Source of the DNA: Takakia lepidozioides
Taxonomy: Eukaryota > Streptophyta > Takakiopsida > Takakiales > Takakiaceae
Direction of reading: 5' to 3'
Length of the DNA: 64,000 nucleotides
NCBI GenBank assembly: GCA_030704615.1
Contig: CM060731.1
Span: 82,812,756-82,876,755, forward strand
Part shown: positions 10,355-22,530 of the stretch, in pieces
How the letters are laid out: every line of letters begins with the position of its first letter
How positions within the stretch are numbered: the first letter of the stretch is position 1
Position numbers and translations under genes: made by a program
Notes under the pieces: generated by a model
Databases searched by the model: none
The model's input: the letters and a program-made list of their open reading frames with translations, nothing else
What the model was told of the DNA's origin: nothing

Positions 10355-10929
10355 GTAACCCCATTTTCTTTTGTTCACCATTCTGTGGGTTATTGTATTG
10401 ACAGAATTGATTTGCACCAAATTAGAGGGGTCTCCGCACTGTTCATTTCCAAGAAGTTCTATTGTGGGATGGTAGGATAGCTGTAGGTGGAGCTGAATAA
10501 GGTGCTTATGCAGGTTTTGTACAAGGGTGTTCCTCTTTTCGCTGTGTGTCAGGGAATCTTGAACAATGTTGACTGGCGAGAGGAGGTATGTGAGCAGCCA
10601 TCCCCCTGTCTCTTCCATCCTCTCCTTCAGTGGCTCTCTCGTTCATAGTTTCTGGCTACTCCACGTGGTACTGCATTCTGGCTGTCTTCACTTGAAAGTC
10701 ACCCTGGTCTTGGTTGTCAGTGATTTAGTCATCCAGTCGTCTCCAAGTGCTGTTCAGCTACTGAAGAGGGCTTTTCAAAAGAGAATGATCTAAGCAATCG
10801 AGTGGATATCAATGTTGTAGCAAGTAGAGTTAGTGATGTTGGTAAGCATCCACCACTTTTGGTTATTTTACTGTTTTTAGCTTTAGTTCACCATGAAGCT
10901 AATCAGCTTCCTCCTTTTCTGCTATGGCA

Positions 10930-11310
10930 TGTGGTGCAAGAGGTAAGGAGGACGAGTAAGGAGGGCCCACCTGCAACCAGGCCCCTTGGTCCATGGTAAT
11001 CATTGATCATCATCATTTTTATTTATTTATTTATTTATTTTTTTCCTGTTTTCTTTGATGATATACCAAGGGGCTGATAGCCCTTGCTCCACTATGGTAG
11101 ATTTTACATTGGAGGGAGCACAAGCAAAGAGGGGCCCGCCAACCAGCCCACATTGATCATCACTGGTAAGTATCTTCCCTTTCTTTAAATTTTTTTAATT
11201 CTTGATACAATTGGGGGTTGATGAGATAGCCCCTTTGGCTTCTGTTATAGCAGATTCTACATGAGAGGGAGGGAGCCCAAAGTAGGGAGGGACCTGCCAA
11301 CCAGCCACCA
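10930..11310 (+). repeat. threefold degenerate direct repeat upstream of the hAT gene
   Basis: Three blocks share AAGGAGGGCCCACC / AGAGGGGCCCGCCAACCAGCC / AGGGAGGGACCTGCCAACCAG and, between them, related stretches on GGGGCTGATAGCCC and TAGCAGATTCTACAT. Spacing is about 150-170 bp. An ATTT run lies at 11020-11040. Confidence 0.5.
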
Positions 11311-11466
11311 TTACCCGCTTGTAACTCCCTTTCATTGAGCTTTATTTTTTTAGTTGTTTACATTTTTAGTTGTAAATATATGAGTTGTGCACAATTATTA
11401 AATGCCTTTTGGATTCTTTGTTTGCATTGTTTTTACACAGGAGTTGTTCCACAAGCTTTTTATGTC

Positions 11467-13814
11467 ATGGAGCCCAATATTTTCGATGAACTAGAAAGGG
11501 AAGTTGTTCCTGACATCAATGTTGATAATGAGAGAGCTTTGGTGGAGTGCCATGTTGCGGAGGATGCTCATCATGAAGCATCATTTACATCAGCTCATCA
11601 AGCCTCGGCTGCAATGTCATCTTCCACAGTTTCGCCATCACACACGGTGTTGGATGTGGAGGCGCAGCTCCTAGTACTTGACAAACAACGAGATTTTTGG
11701 AAGCCCCACAATGGCACTGCTTCGACATGGGCATTCTATGCAACAAAAGACTCTGCTCCAGTGGACATAACAAATCCACAACAAATGAGGTGTGTTCTAT
11801 GTCATCCTGTTGGTGTCACTCCTGCAAGCAAGAAGGGCATTGTGACCTATAATAAAACCAATGGTATCTTTGCCCTTCGAAAGCATGTGGATCAAGAATA
11901 TGACATTGTTTTGCGTAGGTGGATTGAGAGGGAAAATGAAGGACCTGAGAAGGCCTGTAGGCCAGCCAAAAAGAGGCCCGGCCCCACTCCTGGAAACATA
12001 GTTTTTTTTTTAGGAGCTCCACTCCATACAACCAAAATGATGATCAACAGAAGCAGTTCAATGAGGATTTAGTCTTATTTATTGCAAAGGAGTTGGTTCC
12101 ACTGTCTTTGGTAGAATCCCCTTGGCTAAGAATGATGGTGTTGAGGCAAAATCCTCGGATTGTTTTCCCTTCTCGACGGACATTTGTGAATGAGGCCATT
12201 CTAATCTTGGCAGAGAAGACGAAAGAGCGCTACATGTCCCCATCTCTTCAGAGTTGTGCTACTTGCTCCGTGAGTTTTGATTTGTGGATGTCAAGAGGGG
12301 GAACTGACACTTTTGTCATCATAACGCACTTTATTAATGAACAGTGGGAGCAATGTCATGTGACTCTTGGCATGTTTGAGACACCTGACACATCTGGGGC
12401 TGCCATGGCACATCAAGTCAACAATCTTCTTGTGAAGTATGGCCTCAATACTCGCATTATTGCTTACGTCAAAGATGAGGGAGGTAACTTGGCCACTTTG
12501 ACCAATGCTTTGAATTCGGTGGTCTCATGTGCGTGTTTGGGGTTGGATTCTCCATTTGTGGGTAGCTGTTTTGGGCATGCAATGTCCAAGTGTTGCCAGT
12601 ATGCAACAAATGATGCAAAAGTATGCACAGATATGAGATCGGTTTCTATAAAAAATGCCCAATCAGAGTTGTAAAAAACCATTACTTGGACAAAAAAAAA
12701 TGGCAAAGGGAGACAAGAATGGGCAAAGGCATGTGTGGACAGCGGCATTCATCCCCGCAAACTGAAGACTCCGGTGAAGATACAGTTTGCTTCCAAGGTG
12801 ATCATCTTCCAAGAGACTTTGGAGTTTAGGCAAGCCATAATCACTTGTTACTCTAGGCAAACCTCATTGGCACTGCAGTCTCGCATACCAAGTCCACAAG
12901 TGTGGGCCATTGCCCAATCAATTTCTACAGTTCTAGGGCGTGTGGTTCATGAGTGCATTATGAATCAATCTGGGGGATTTTGGTTGTTGTCCTATGCTCT
13001 TAATGCAGCCATTGCCACAACAATTCGCATGCGAAGAAGTAGTGCTGGGGGGGCTGCAACTGTGGATCATTGCATGGGGGATTTCTCAACAGAGTTGACA
13101 TTGTTGGAATGGCGGATGGATCGAGAGGTGGTATATGTCTTGGAACCATTTCTTTCTTTTTTGGAAGGGTTTCAATCGCGCAAAGCTCACAATATGCTCG
13201 CGCTTATGCTTGACCCACGTTACAAGGGGTTGTCATTGGTATCACAATATGTGGGCAAAAAGCGTGCTTTGCATATTGTGTCCCAATATGATAGTATGGT
13301 GTTAGAGCCTCTTTTGGTAAAGTGTTTCAAGGTCTTACATCCGGATACTCCGGCCCAATCACAGCCCACTTCCACAATGGACGAGATGTCCTTATTTGGT
13401 GTGCATGACCACAATGAAGACATGACATTGACAGTGGTGAGAGAACAACTATCACATTTCAGAAGGACGAAGATAAATGAGGGTGAGTGCGTGGCTCCTT
13501 TGAAATGGTGGAAAGAACACGAGTCTCTCTTTCCGTATGTGGGATTTTTGGCACGGCTAATTTTGGGCATAGTTGGATCTCAGATTGAAGCTGAGAGGGT
13601 TTTTAGTATTGCAGGTGTCATAACAAACTTGAGACGGTGCATGTTAAATATTGAAAACCTTGATATGCTTGTGAGTGTAGTCAAGAATTGGCCAAATGAT
13701 GCTAGAGTTGGTTGCTTTAGTACTTCCATGAAAGAGTTTTTGGATAGGGAAGAAGTCCTCTTAGATGAGAATGAGGACTTGATTGCAGAGGCAAACCTCT
13801 TTGAGGTAGACTGA
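11467..13814 (+). pseudogene. hAT-family transposase with BED zinc finger (one frameshift, one stop)
   Basis: From ATG 11467 (MEPNIFDELEREVV) the protein has an N-terminal BED-type finger (RCVLCH, then RKHVDQEYD about 40 residues later), an RNase H-like core with SFDLWMSRGGTD, IIAYVKDEGGN and GSCFGHAMSKCC, and the hAT C-terminal dimerisation motif SQIEAERVFSIAGVI near 13575-13620. The family cuts and pastes DNA, making 8-bp target duplications. Two lesions: a frame change at the T10 run around 12001-12010, and a TAA at 12672-12674 (compatible with CAA to TAA). The rest is open to 13814. Otherwise it looks young and nearly complete. Confidence 0.85.
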
Positions 13815-14547
13815 TTTGTCTTAGAGACAAATTATTGTTCAACATATTACACTATATTCCTTTGATTGGAGTTTGTTTATTTGTCATTTTTATTGAAAAT
13901 TTCAGTGACATCCCGTGTACTTAGTTTGTTGTATGCTATATTGACAAAGCATCATCCAAAAAACACAAATTTATGTAGTTTTTTTTAGTTGTGCTTTTGC
14001 TGCACCATAAAAGGTAACCATAGAATTACACATGTTTAATTTGTTTTGTATTTTGAATTAAGATCCTTATGTAGTTAGTTAGTTTTAGTTGTTCTTTGCT
14101 ACACCGTACGACAACTTATAAAATCTCTGGTTTTCCGTTTTTAATGGAGACCATGCGTATATAACTAGTTATATATACCATAAAAGACAATCACAAAAAA
14201 CATATAAGTTTATTTACTTCTGTTTTACTAATAAATTCCCTGGTTTTAGTTGAAAATTCTCAGTATGACCAATCAGATCAGTTCATCTAATTTTCCAGAA
14301 GAATAAAAAATTAAAAGAATTTAATATATTTTTAAAAAAGAACCGGAAACCTAACCGGAACCGGTGTTTTTTTTCCAGCAACTAACCGGTAACCGGAACC
14401 GCCCCCATGTTAAAAAGTCAGAACCTGAACCGGACCGGAACCGCCTTAATAAAAAATAACCGGATCCGGATCCGGAACCGTCTCTTCAAAAATTTGTGGA
14501 ACCGGAACCGAAGGTTCCTTCACAAAGGCAAGAACCGCCCAACACAG
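13815..14547 (+). repeat. 3' non-coding region and AACCGG-rich terminus of the hAT element
   Basis: AT-rich 3' sequence, then 14340-14520 with many AACCGGAACCG-type units, ending CAAGAACCGCCCAACACA near 14547. A reverse-oriented copy of the same end lies at 19893-20290, which supports this as the element terminus. The 5' terminus was not located. Confidence 0.65.
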
Positions 14548-14714
14548 GTGTCCACCTTTCAGCTGGAAGGCAGTAGCCCTTGTGGTGAATAATTTACGCT
14601 CCCTTCCATAGGCGTCTATATTTTTATTTATTTTTATTTTACAAAGAGAAGCGGGCAGACGAGGGTACGTACTTAACAGAGAAGAGGGGGTGGGGGGCGG
14701 AGTGAGGATTAGCT

Positions 14715-15900
14715 ATGGCGTCCTCCGATGATGAGCAAACACGGAACCAGGATACGAAGGACTACATAGAATCTCTAAGGGTTCCAAGGATAAGGCCCGA
14801 GTATGAGTTGTTGGCATTCTTTGAAGCTTTCCTTTTACAGGGCGTGACCGTAGCGCTCTTTAAACCGGGCCACCTCGTCTTCAATGTTCCTGTGGCAGCC
14901 CGCCTCACAGTAACGTTTCTCGTCTGATCGTTCTGTTCTTTGGGGGTGTCATACGAATTGCATTACGACACTCCGAAATGGACTGAAGCTTTTCGGAAAT
15001 TGCCAGAATAGATGTAGGATGTAAGCTGCTGTAATCTATTCTCTTACGAAAGTAGCGGACAACCACACTTGGTCTGGCAGACAGCTGATAGGTGTGGAAG
15101 ATCAGTTTGACAAGTAGATGGCGAACGTGGGTTCTCCCCACACACGAATAATGTCAAAGTTTATAGATGCTGAGGTCGAGGAATTATGGCGGGGTCATGG
15201 TTGCAGAATGGAATGGCCACTTTGCATGGAGGTGCCGTAGCCTCCCTAGTTGACATGTCTGGGACTTATGCGGCATGGAGCGTCTTCGGTCCGAGAAAAG
15301 CAGTAGCAACGGACATCAACATCAGTTACCTATTACCAACGCCAACTGATGTGAATCTCTCCCCATTTCTTTTCCTCCCCCCCCTTCCCTCCCCCCCCCC
15401 CCCCCTCTCTTGGGTGTGCTGTCAACGTGTAGCATTTAGATCCGTAATCACTTTCCTTGAAACTGATAGTGGGTTACTAACCCACAATTCGCTTCGGGGA
15501 TGTAGTAATCCAGGAAGGCTATTGTCTCAGAAGTGCTTCATAGCTAACATTTGCAGGAAACAATCCCTTCTCCCTGCGGTTTACAGGTAGAGAGACATCT
15601 CAACATCTGAAAGTATTTGTTCCGTGTCAGGCTGGATGGGGGGTTTGTCATTGCATTGAAATTGGGTCACAGCTGTATAGCAAATTCAATAAAGAAGAAA
15701 GAAGAGGAAGTTGGGTTTGCAGGGGGAAGGCTGACATTGTTGTCGGATCTCACCAGGGAGAAGTGGAGGTGGAAGCCAAGCTTTCACAAGTATCTGAAGC
15801 AGTGGTGGTATTAGTGAACGTTCGGGACTCTACAAGCAGGAAGTATGTTGCCCAAGGCCGCCTGTCCTTGCACCTTCCAACCCCCAAATCTAAGCTATGA
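14715..15900 (+). CDS. hotdog-fold acyl-CoA thioesterase, ACOT13-like (3 exons)
   Basis: Exons 14715-14909, 15207-15350 and 15757-15900 splice in phase 0 at GT/AG sites and give a 160-aa protein. Exon 2 carries the hotdog helix signature LHGGAVASLVDMSGTYAAWS and TDINISYLLPTP; exon 3 carries GEVEVEAKLS and KYVAQGRLSLHLP. This matches small PaaI/ACOT13-type thioesterases, which hydrolyse acyl-CoA to free acid and CoA; plant members are found in mitochondria, peroxisomes or plastids. No clear targeting peptide is seen in the N-terminus MASSDDEQTRNQDTKDYIES. Length is normal for the family. The intron between exons 2 and 3 contains a C16 run. The exact substrate cannot be told from sequence. Confidence 0.85.
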
Positions 15901-17415
15901 TTGGACTAAAGCAGAACTGGCAAGCAGTCAAGTATTTGGTTATCAACCTTGGCATGGGTGCAAGTTTGTCTGACGAAACAAGGAGTGGGTGAGCCTCAAA
16001 TTCCACTACTGGGCCAGTTGAAAACAGGAAATGTCTAGATACTTCCCTTATAAGGGGTGGTGATGTGACGTAGTGTATTTGCCTTAAGCTAGAGTATACA
16101 AAGTTCAGTGACACCAGTGCATGTATAATGTCAAGTAGAGTTTTTAATCCCACCCAAATCAACACCGCTTACCAAGTGGGGTTCGTTCTGCTGTCCATGT
16201 CTTTTGTAACATGGAAACTTTCTCAATTCTTTTGAGGCTATCAACCTCGCTGCTCTGTAACGATATTGCATGAGCTGTATACTCATACAAATGACCGGTT
16301 TTGAAACAACTTCAGTGTAATTTTCAGCATCGGTACTGCTTCATCTGAGTGCTCTTTCAACTCAATTGGGTATGTTCCCTGTCATGGGCAGGATCAGGCA
16401 GGTTCCCTGCCCAGGGGATTAGTCTAAATTTATGTATCTATGCCTACATCACTGTACTCAAAGGCATCAGTGACCTTTACAAATTTGAGGCCAAAAACTT
16501 CTGCCACATGGAACGTTGGTGAATTTGCAGCAGACATCACAACCATTGCAAGTGATGAGCAGAGTAATGTATTACAGCAGTTTGTACATTGTGGGTTATG
16601 ACAAGGGCTTTCTATCAAAACTAGAATTAAGACTTGACTTAGGGGGGCCAAGGCTGTGCCAAGATAGGTCAGTCTTAACTCTCCCCGGCTCTCTTAACTT
16701 CAAAAATAATGTAATGCAAATGTAAACCCCACCAGGGACCAAACTTGGGCCATAATCTAAACTTCTCTGACATCGTAAATCTACAGCTATGGGAGCAAAT
16801 CTATTATTACCATGAAAACTAACAATGCATCCTGCCTTGTTTTCTTTTTGAATGGGAATGGAGGCCCAGAAAGCTTTCTATAACATAAGAGGGGATCAGA
16901 AATTGTCAAGAAAGTACAGTAAAACCGAGGAAAACATCGCTTCAAGTGGGTGCCAGAGAGGCTGATAAGGGGAGAAACTGCTCCGTAGCCCATCCTGCCT
17001 TAAGAGTCCACAAATATATTTACAGTAATCAAAGAATTTGTGTGACAAAATTATTGTCACTGTACAAACAAGTAGCCTCCAGTTCCAGGAGTCTAGTCTG
17101 AGATGCTACGATAGAAAAGGCACGCATACAGTTATATAATGTTCTGTATGAGATTCAGGGAACACCCAAAGTCTCTCTCCCACCTAGTGCCCACAGTGCT
17201 CACAATGAGAATCATAATCATACTGTGCTAAGTGGAAACCGGCATCTGAACCCCTCAGAATTGGATGGCAGTTTGCATCCACAACGGGGGGCCAAGTTTC
17301 CATAATGCAAACTTGTCATTCTACTGGTCAGATCTAATGCTCTCACAGCCCCACTTTTAATACACCCCGCCGCTCATGTCAGTAGAAAAAAATGATTTGT
17401 TTTCGCCAGGAGAAT
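15901..17415. other. intergenic, no gene recognised
   Basis: No conserved coding stretch or repeat was recognised. It separates the plus-strand thioesterase from a possible minus-strand gene ending at 17416. Confidence 0.5.
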
Positions 17416-18821
17416 CTAATAGCCCCCCAAAATGTAAGATTTGCTTCCATCTGCATCATGTGTCTGCAGAAGCTCATCGGCAGGGTGTGACTCATGATTC
17501 GCATCATCATCCTCTGAGTCATCGATGATATGGCTGTCCACTTTGAAACGTTGAATCTCATACACATAGTTGTCTGCACCACGATAAGAATGTAATGCTC
17601 AATATAGAACTACGTCACAGCACATTCTGTTCAATAGTCAAATTTGCTCTAACCATTTGTGAGTCTTTTAGCAATTTGCCCGGGGAATCCGAAATCTTAT
17701 CATAAAAGGTCAACTCATCATTTCCTAAGAGAAAGATAAAGATAAAGATTCTTTAACGTCCAGTGAATTTACAGAGCCTACTGCTCAACACACAAAGAGA
17801 AAGAAAGAACGGAAAACACCAAGAGCTATTACCGAAAGACTGTAGTCCACGACCACCACGTAGCATCGCTGAGGAAGTTCGCCCCACTGTGTTTTGTCTC
17901 AAAGCTTCTCCTGGTACGGCAACCAACCAACAATTAAGTATCACGGTCCAATCATCCCTCTACTAAGCGCAATAATGAGGAGGTGTGAAATCAAGACCCT
18001 ACGGTCGCTCTTACCTGCATGCATCACCTAATATTACCTGCTCCTCCCCCTACACAGATCAACTGGTAATGTACAGAGTACAAAAAGTGAAGGTGTCGAC
18101 GACAGTATGTCATAGATCATCAAGGCTTGATTTTTTTCATTTAAAAACTACTTAGAACAACGGTAGTAAGCCGTTGACCTCAAGATTACACTCTCCAAGT
18201 TCGTCGATCATAGAACAAAGCAAAAAGAACCTATTATGTTGGGAGCTGCTAAATTCAAACCTGAATTCAGGAAGCATGTTTATATCAGGTTAGTACACAT
18301 CAAAAGTTGCGCCAGGCTGGATAATTCGCCTTGCTTATACTCCAAATCAAGGTGGACAAGGTCAACATGGTGAAAAGGTGTTCGTAGATAGTTTCCATTA
18401 TTCTCCTACTGCAAGGGATCATACAGTCGCCAAGAACTGGGGATCCTTGGCACACATCTAGTACTATTCCACAGGCAAAGAGAGAGACTGGTGGATTGTC
18501 TGTGAATTGGGAACCAATCAATTTCTGAGCAACGAAACCTCATTGCTAAGTACAAAAAAAACCGTATTTCTTGAGTGAATCAACACATACAAGGCTGTCC
18601 TCATCGTTAAGACCTTTCCAAGTTACTCTGGAGTAAACCGGGAACTTCAACAAAATGAGAGCCTTGTCCCCTCATGACATCAACGTAAAACCCATCCAAA
18701 TGTGTGTGCGTGAAGTACCTGTGGGAGACTGCAACAGCAGGAGGACAAGGAAGAACGCTATAAGAAACAGGGACCACGGTCTCTGTAAAGACACACGCCT
18801 CCCATATCCGGTTTGCATCAT
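17416..18821 (-). CDS. possible secreted or membrane protein gene, exon structure uncertain
   Basis: Two segments look coding. An ATG at 18821 opens MMQTGYGRRVSLQRPW followed by a hydrophobic run LFLIAFFLVLLLL, a good signal peptide or anchor, with a donor (ACAG then GTACTT) at about 18738. At the other end, exon 17416-17573 reads an acidic tail (DSHIIDDSEDDDANHE) ending in GGY and a stop, and splices in phase to an upstream segment around 17848-17895. Internal exons around 18300-18520 have more than one open frame and could not be fixed. The product is not recognised. A GC-rich region upstream (18830-19270) could be its promoter. Confidence 0.3.
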
Positions 18822-18829
18822 TGCTCACT

Positions 18830-19320
18830 CTCTGCTATCCCGCCTAATAACCCGGCCCTCACTTCCGGCCGCCGCAAGAAAATCCTCCCAGACTACTTAC
18901 CCAAAATTCCTTTCCCTCTCCCTCTCTCACTCTGTGAAGGATCCCTGTGTCTCGTGGCTCTATGAAGGCTGTGGAGCGCGGAGTAATAAAGGCGAGGAGG
19001 TTGGCTCGCAAGAGGGAAGGCGGCCACGCAGCGCGCGAGGGAAAATGAAGACGAAGGCGGTGGTGAGGCGCTGTCCAACGGCAGGTGGAGCCTTGGGGGC
19101 AGCTCTCTGACACGTGGATGGCTTCTCTGGGATCTTTTGGGGGTTCCCTGCGGGAGGTAGGTGACGTGTCCGGTGTCGAACGGGAGGAAACTGGCCAGGG
19201 CCGGTCAGCAGCTTTACATGGAGCGTAACGGACTGGCGACCGCCGGTGGTGTGTAACGGTCAATATGTGCACGTTACCAGCCAGACGACGAGACTCGGCG
19301 TTTCGTTGACCTTTGTGTTT
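18830..19320. other. GC- and CpG-rich region, possible promoter
   Basis: Contrasts with AT-richer flanks and has many CG dinucleotides. Open frames on both strands here are what high GC produces by chance. It lies just upstream of the minus-strand ATG at 18821, so a promoter role is plausible but unproven. Confidence 0.35.
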
Positions 19321-19374
19321 CCAAACATTCCTCGTTGCTTGCTTTATTATTATTATCAATACATGAATTAAGAC

Positions 19375-19730
19375 GATTTGTTTGTTTTGTTTTGTTTTGT
19401 TTTGTCACGTTGAGATGTACCGAACCGCAAGGCCCCGGCCCTGAACCTCAAGGCCCCAGCCCTGGTGCTTGGTACCGTTGGAAAGCCCTCGAGGAGGACG
19501 AGGAGGGGTGCACGGGCTTGGTCATGATTTTTGGACCTACGGTGTGGGAAATGTGGAATTTCAAGAACTTTTGGTCGCTGGAAATTTGGGAAAAATAGCA
19601 AAGTGGGCTCTCCCGGAGCAGTGATTGGCCGCCCTTCACGTGGCAGATTTGGAATTTCAAGTACTTTTGGTCGTTGGAAATTCACAAAAAATAGCAAAAA
19701 TGGCAAAGTGGGCATTCCTGGACAATGGTT
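19375..19730. repeat. TTTTG microsatellite and two-unit tandem repeat
   Basis: A TTTTG run lies at 19378-19404. Units starting at 19552 and 19648 both read GGAATTTCAAG, then ACTTTTGGTCG and a GGAAATT plus AAAAATAGCAAA block, about 96 bp apart. Confidence 0.65.
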
Positions 19731-19741
19731 GGAGCCTTGAG

Positions 19742-19893
19742 GGGAGAGATATCAAGGGAAAGGTCTCTGGTTCAAATCTGGTCGTAGGGAAGATTGCACT
19801 TGGGCTTAGATATCAATTCTTCACACATGGGCCAACGGCACAGGCTACACTAGAGGTCGCACTTGGGCCTCGACATAGGAGACCTACTTAAGG
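19742..19893 (-). repeat. one arm of a dispersed inverted repeat pair (partner 24540-24890)
   Basis: Read on the minus strand it contains TCTCCTATGTCGAGGCCCAA, GCCGTTGGCCCATGTGTG and AAGCCCAAGTGCAATC, which recur in the plus orientation at 24540-24890. Element type is unknown. Confidence 0.5.
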
Positions 19894-20290
19894 TGTCCAC
19901 GTTGGGCGGTTCTTGCATGAACCTTCGTTCCGGTTCCACAATTATTTCATGTTCCGGATCTAGTTCCGGTTTTTTTCTATTGAGCCGGTCCGGATCCAAC
20001 TTTTAAACATGGGGGCAGTTCCGGTTACTAGTTAGTTCCCGAAAAAAAGCCGCCGGTTCTGGTTCTATTTTTAAATATACTTATATGAGTTAATTAGTTT
20101 TGAAATGTTTTATCAGTCTAAGAAATTAGTTGGTACATGAAATAGTCTGTATATTCAAATACTTCAACTAAAATTTAGGGATTTTATTCCTTTCATTAAA
20201 ACAAAAATACACTTAAAAACCTATAAATGAAAATAGATAAAATTTTGTGGTTTGAAACTACTAATATACGCAGCAGCAGCGTTTTCTCTG
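19893..20290 (-). repeat. inverted copy of the hAT 3' end
   Basis: Minus-strand reading matches 14220-14547: an AT-rich part with CCCT..TTTTAGTTGAA, AACCGGAACC-type units, CCCCCATGTT, then GGAACCGAAGGTTC-like sequence and CAAGAACCGCCCAAC at the tip. Only the 3' end is present, so it is a truncated second copy. Confidence 0.7.
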
Positions 20291-20379
20291 TGTTCTTGCA
20301 AAGCTTAAAACTAAGCTCAGTTATTGGAGCTCGGGCAGACTTTCTATAACTAGCATAGCTCTCACGGCCAACCAATTCT

Positions 20380-22530
20380 GCTGGCTTCCACTGGTTTATT
20401 GGCTCGGTCTAGGACCCGGATCCATATCTTTGTAATCAAATCAAGCAATTGGTTAGAAACTTCATTTGGGGTGTTCCCATGGTCATAATCACATTCCCTC
20501 TTAGCTTGGGAGCAGATCTGTATATTGAGCAAAAAACACGATGGTCTTGTTATTCTTGATTTTGAATCCTAGGTCACTGCCCTTCTTGTTAAATGGCTTC
20601 CCGGAGCTTTGCTCAATCCTATGGCCCCCTGGTCATGGCTTCTCCGTAACTGTGCGTCTAATACCCCCCCTGCTTCTTCACATATTTGGACTTCATCGCT
20701 GCGTTGAATGATGCAAGGAGGAAAGTCCAACTCTAAGGCACCCTGTGGTTCCGAAGCCTGGGTTGCGATCTGGAAGGCATGGCATAAGGTCTAGAGTCAT
20801 CTTACCCAGTCCTCTCCTTCTAACAAAGAGGAAGTGTTGAGGCAGCCCCTTTTTAGCAACTTCCATGCAGATAGTGAGATTCAGGTTCTTTGTTCTGCCC
20901 CCTGGGTCATGCGGGGATCTCCAGGTTCGCTAATCTATGGTTAGACGATGCGCAACTTTTTCTTCCCACACAACACTTTGCCCCTCTGCTGGGCAACGGT
21001 AGAGCTCATATCTTTGGATCCTACATTCTTTCTGAAATCCCTGTCACTTTGGTTGACCCTAATGGATGGGGTTTCGGACATCACTTTGTCATGGCAGGGC
21101 TGTAAGAACTCCACAACCTGTCAGGTTATATTGTGTTGAAACTCAGAATCTCAAGGCACTTGTAGGGGTATCAGTTTTATCCTTGTTCAAGGTAGACTAT
21201 CCCCTCTTCCAGGCTGTGTTGATATACCTATAGATCTCTTAGTTCGTATCAGGGTTATTGATTCCCTTTCAGGTATTATGGATCCAAAGCCCGACCCCCT
21301 TAGGCTGGATGGTGGGACTGGCTTGCCAAGGTTGACCTTTTTTGGTTTGAGAATAAGCCTTTGGTCGACCTGCCTTTTGACCCGGGAGAATGGAGATGGA
21401 TCTTTAAGAAGACAAAGTCATTCTTTGCATACTCCGCCAAGCTCGGTTATTCTCTTCGTCATCCTTTCCGCCCCCTGCCTCATAAATAGGAAATGAAATG
21501 GGCTGGTACAGTGCCTGCTGGTATAGACTGGGCGGCGGTTTGGAAAGATGTCTGGTTGAGATATCGTTCGGCCAAGATCTCGGGCTTTCTCTGAAGACTT
21601 GCTCACAAGATTCTCCCCTAATTTGGAGCTTAGTACATCTCTGACCCCCCTTTCAACTACAAACTGTGTTCCGTTAATGTTCTCAAAACCATGGAACATG
21701 GTCTCTTCCATCGCTACTTTGTTGAGACTATTTGGTCTAGGATCCGTGCCTTCTATGCTCCTTGGAAAAATGTTTTGTCCGACTCTGTTTCCATTCATTT
21801 GCTGAATATGCAGGGAGGGAAGATCTGGCACAAATGCCAGGTCTGGTCCACGCTTTGTTCTCTTACCCTTTGGCACATTTGGAAAATTCGGTGTGCTAAT
21901 TGGTATGATGGTGAATTCCCCGGTGTGAAGGCGGTACTTAGGAAGAGGAAGACTTGGGGTGGTTTGTTTGCAGTTATTTGCAAGAAAAACGGACCAAGTT
22001 ACTTCAAGAATTCGATTCTACGTGGGGATGGCCCTCATCTGTACCAGAAGAGAAGAGCAATGCACTTTCCATTTTGCCGTCCCCGATCAATGGTGGCCCA
22101 TCTAGCCCCAGGCCCTTGCCTCTAGAGTTTGAGGACATCAATTGGAAGCATAGGAAAAACAGGAATTCGAAGATCAAAGCTCACGGCCTCAACTTTGAGG
22201 CCCTTAGATCCAAGCGCTAACTCTTTAGGCTCCTGTTTTCTTTTAGGCTTCACCAGGCCTATCTTCCTTCTGCTTTATCTTGTTTCTCTTAGTTCCGCAA
22301 GTTCGCCTTTGTGCCAGGATCCATAGATGGCAGACTACTTGTTCCTGTTTTTATGCCCTGGCTGTCTTTTATGTAGCCTGATTCTCAGCAGTTGATTTTT
22401 CGGTGAACCATGGCTGGTTCTTTTTGCTCCCCATTGAGGTGTTCTGGGAGGTCCCCAAGATTGTATTGCCTTATGGGCCCTAGGAGGTTATTTTTGCTCG
22501 TCCTATAATTTGATTAACAGGGCTCTATGG
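20380..22530 (+). mobile_element. LINE (non-LTR retrotransposon) remnant, RT C-terminus and zinc-binding region
   Basis: A stretch near 20440 reads IKQLVRNFIWGVPM, typical of the region after the RT domain of plant L1-type LINEs. Around 21420-21600 come SFFAYSAKLGYSLRHP and KISGFLWRLAHKIL, typical of the zf-RVT zinc-binding domain, and around 21691-21960 its tail (WNMVSS in one frame, CSLTLWHIWKIRCANW in another). Frames change repeatedly. The 3' untranslated part extends toward 22530. No target duplication was found. Confidence 0.7.

Noticed and set aside
18859-19359. 166-codon minus-strand frame
   Set aside because: It lies in a CpG-rich stretch where long frames occur by chance on both strands and it has no recognisable domain.
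14541-19900. Target duplication GGTGTCCAC joining the two hAT ends as one insertion
   Set aside because: Both ends are the same (3') terminus in inverted orientation, so they cannot bound one element; the match may be chance or part of the terminus.
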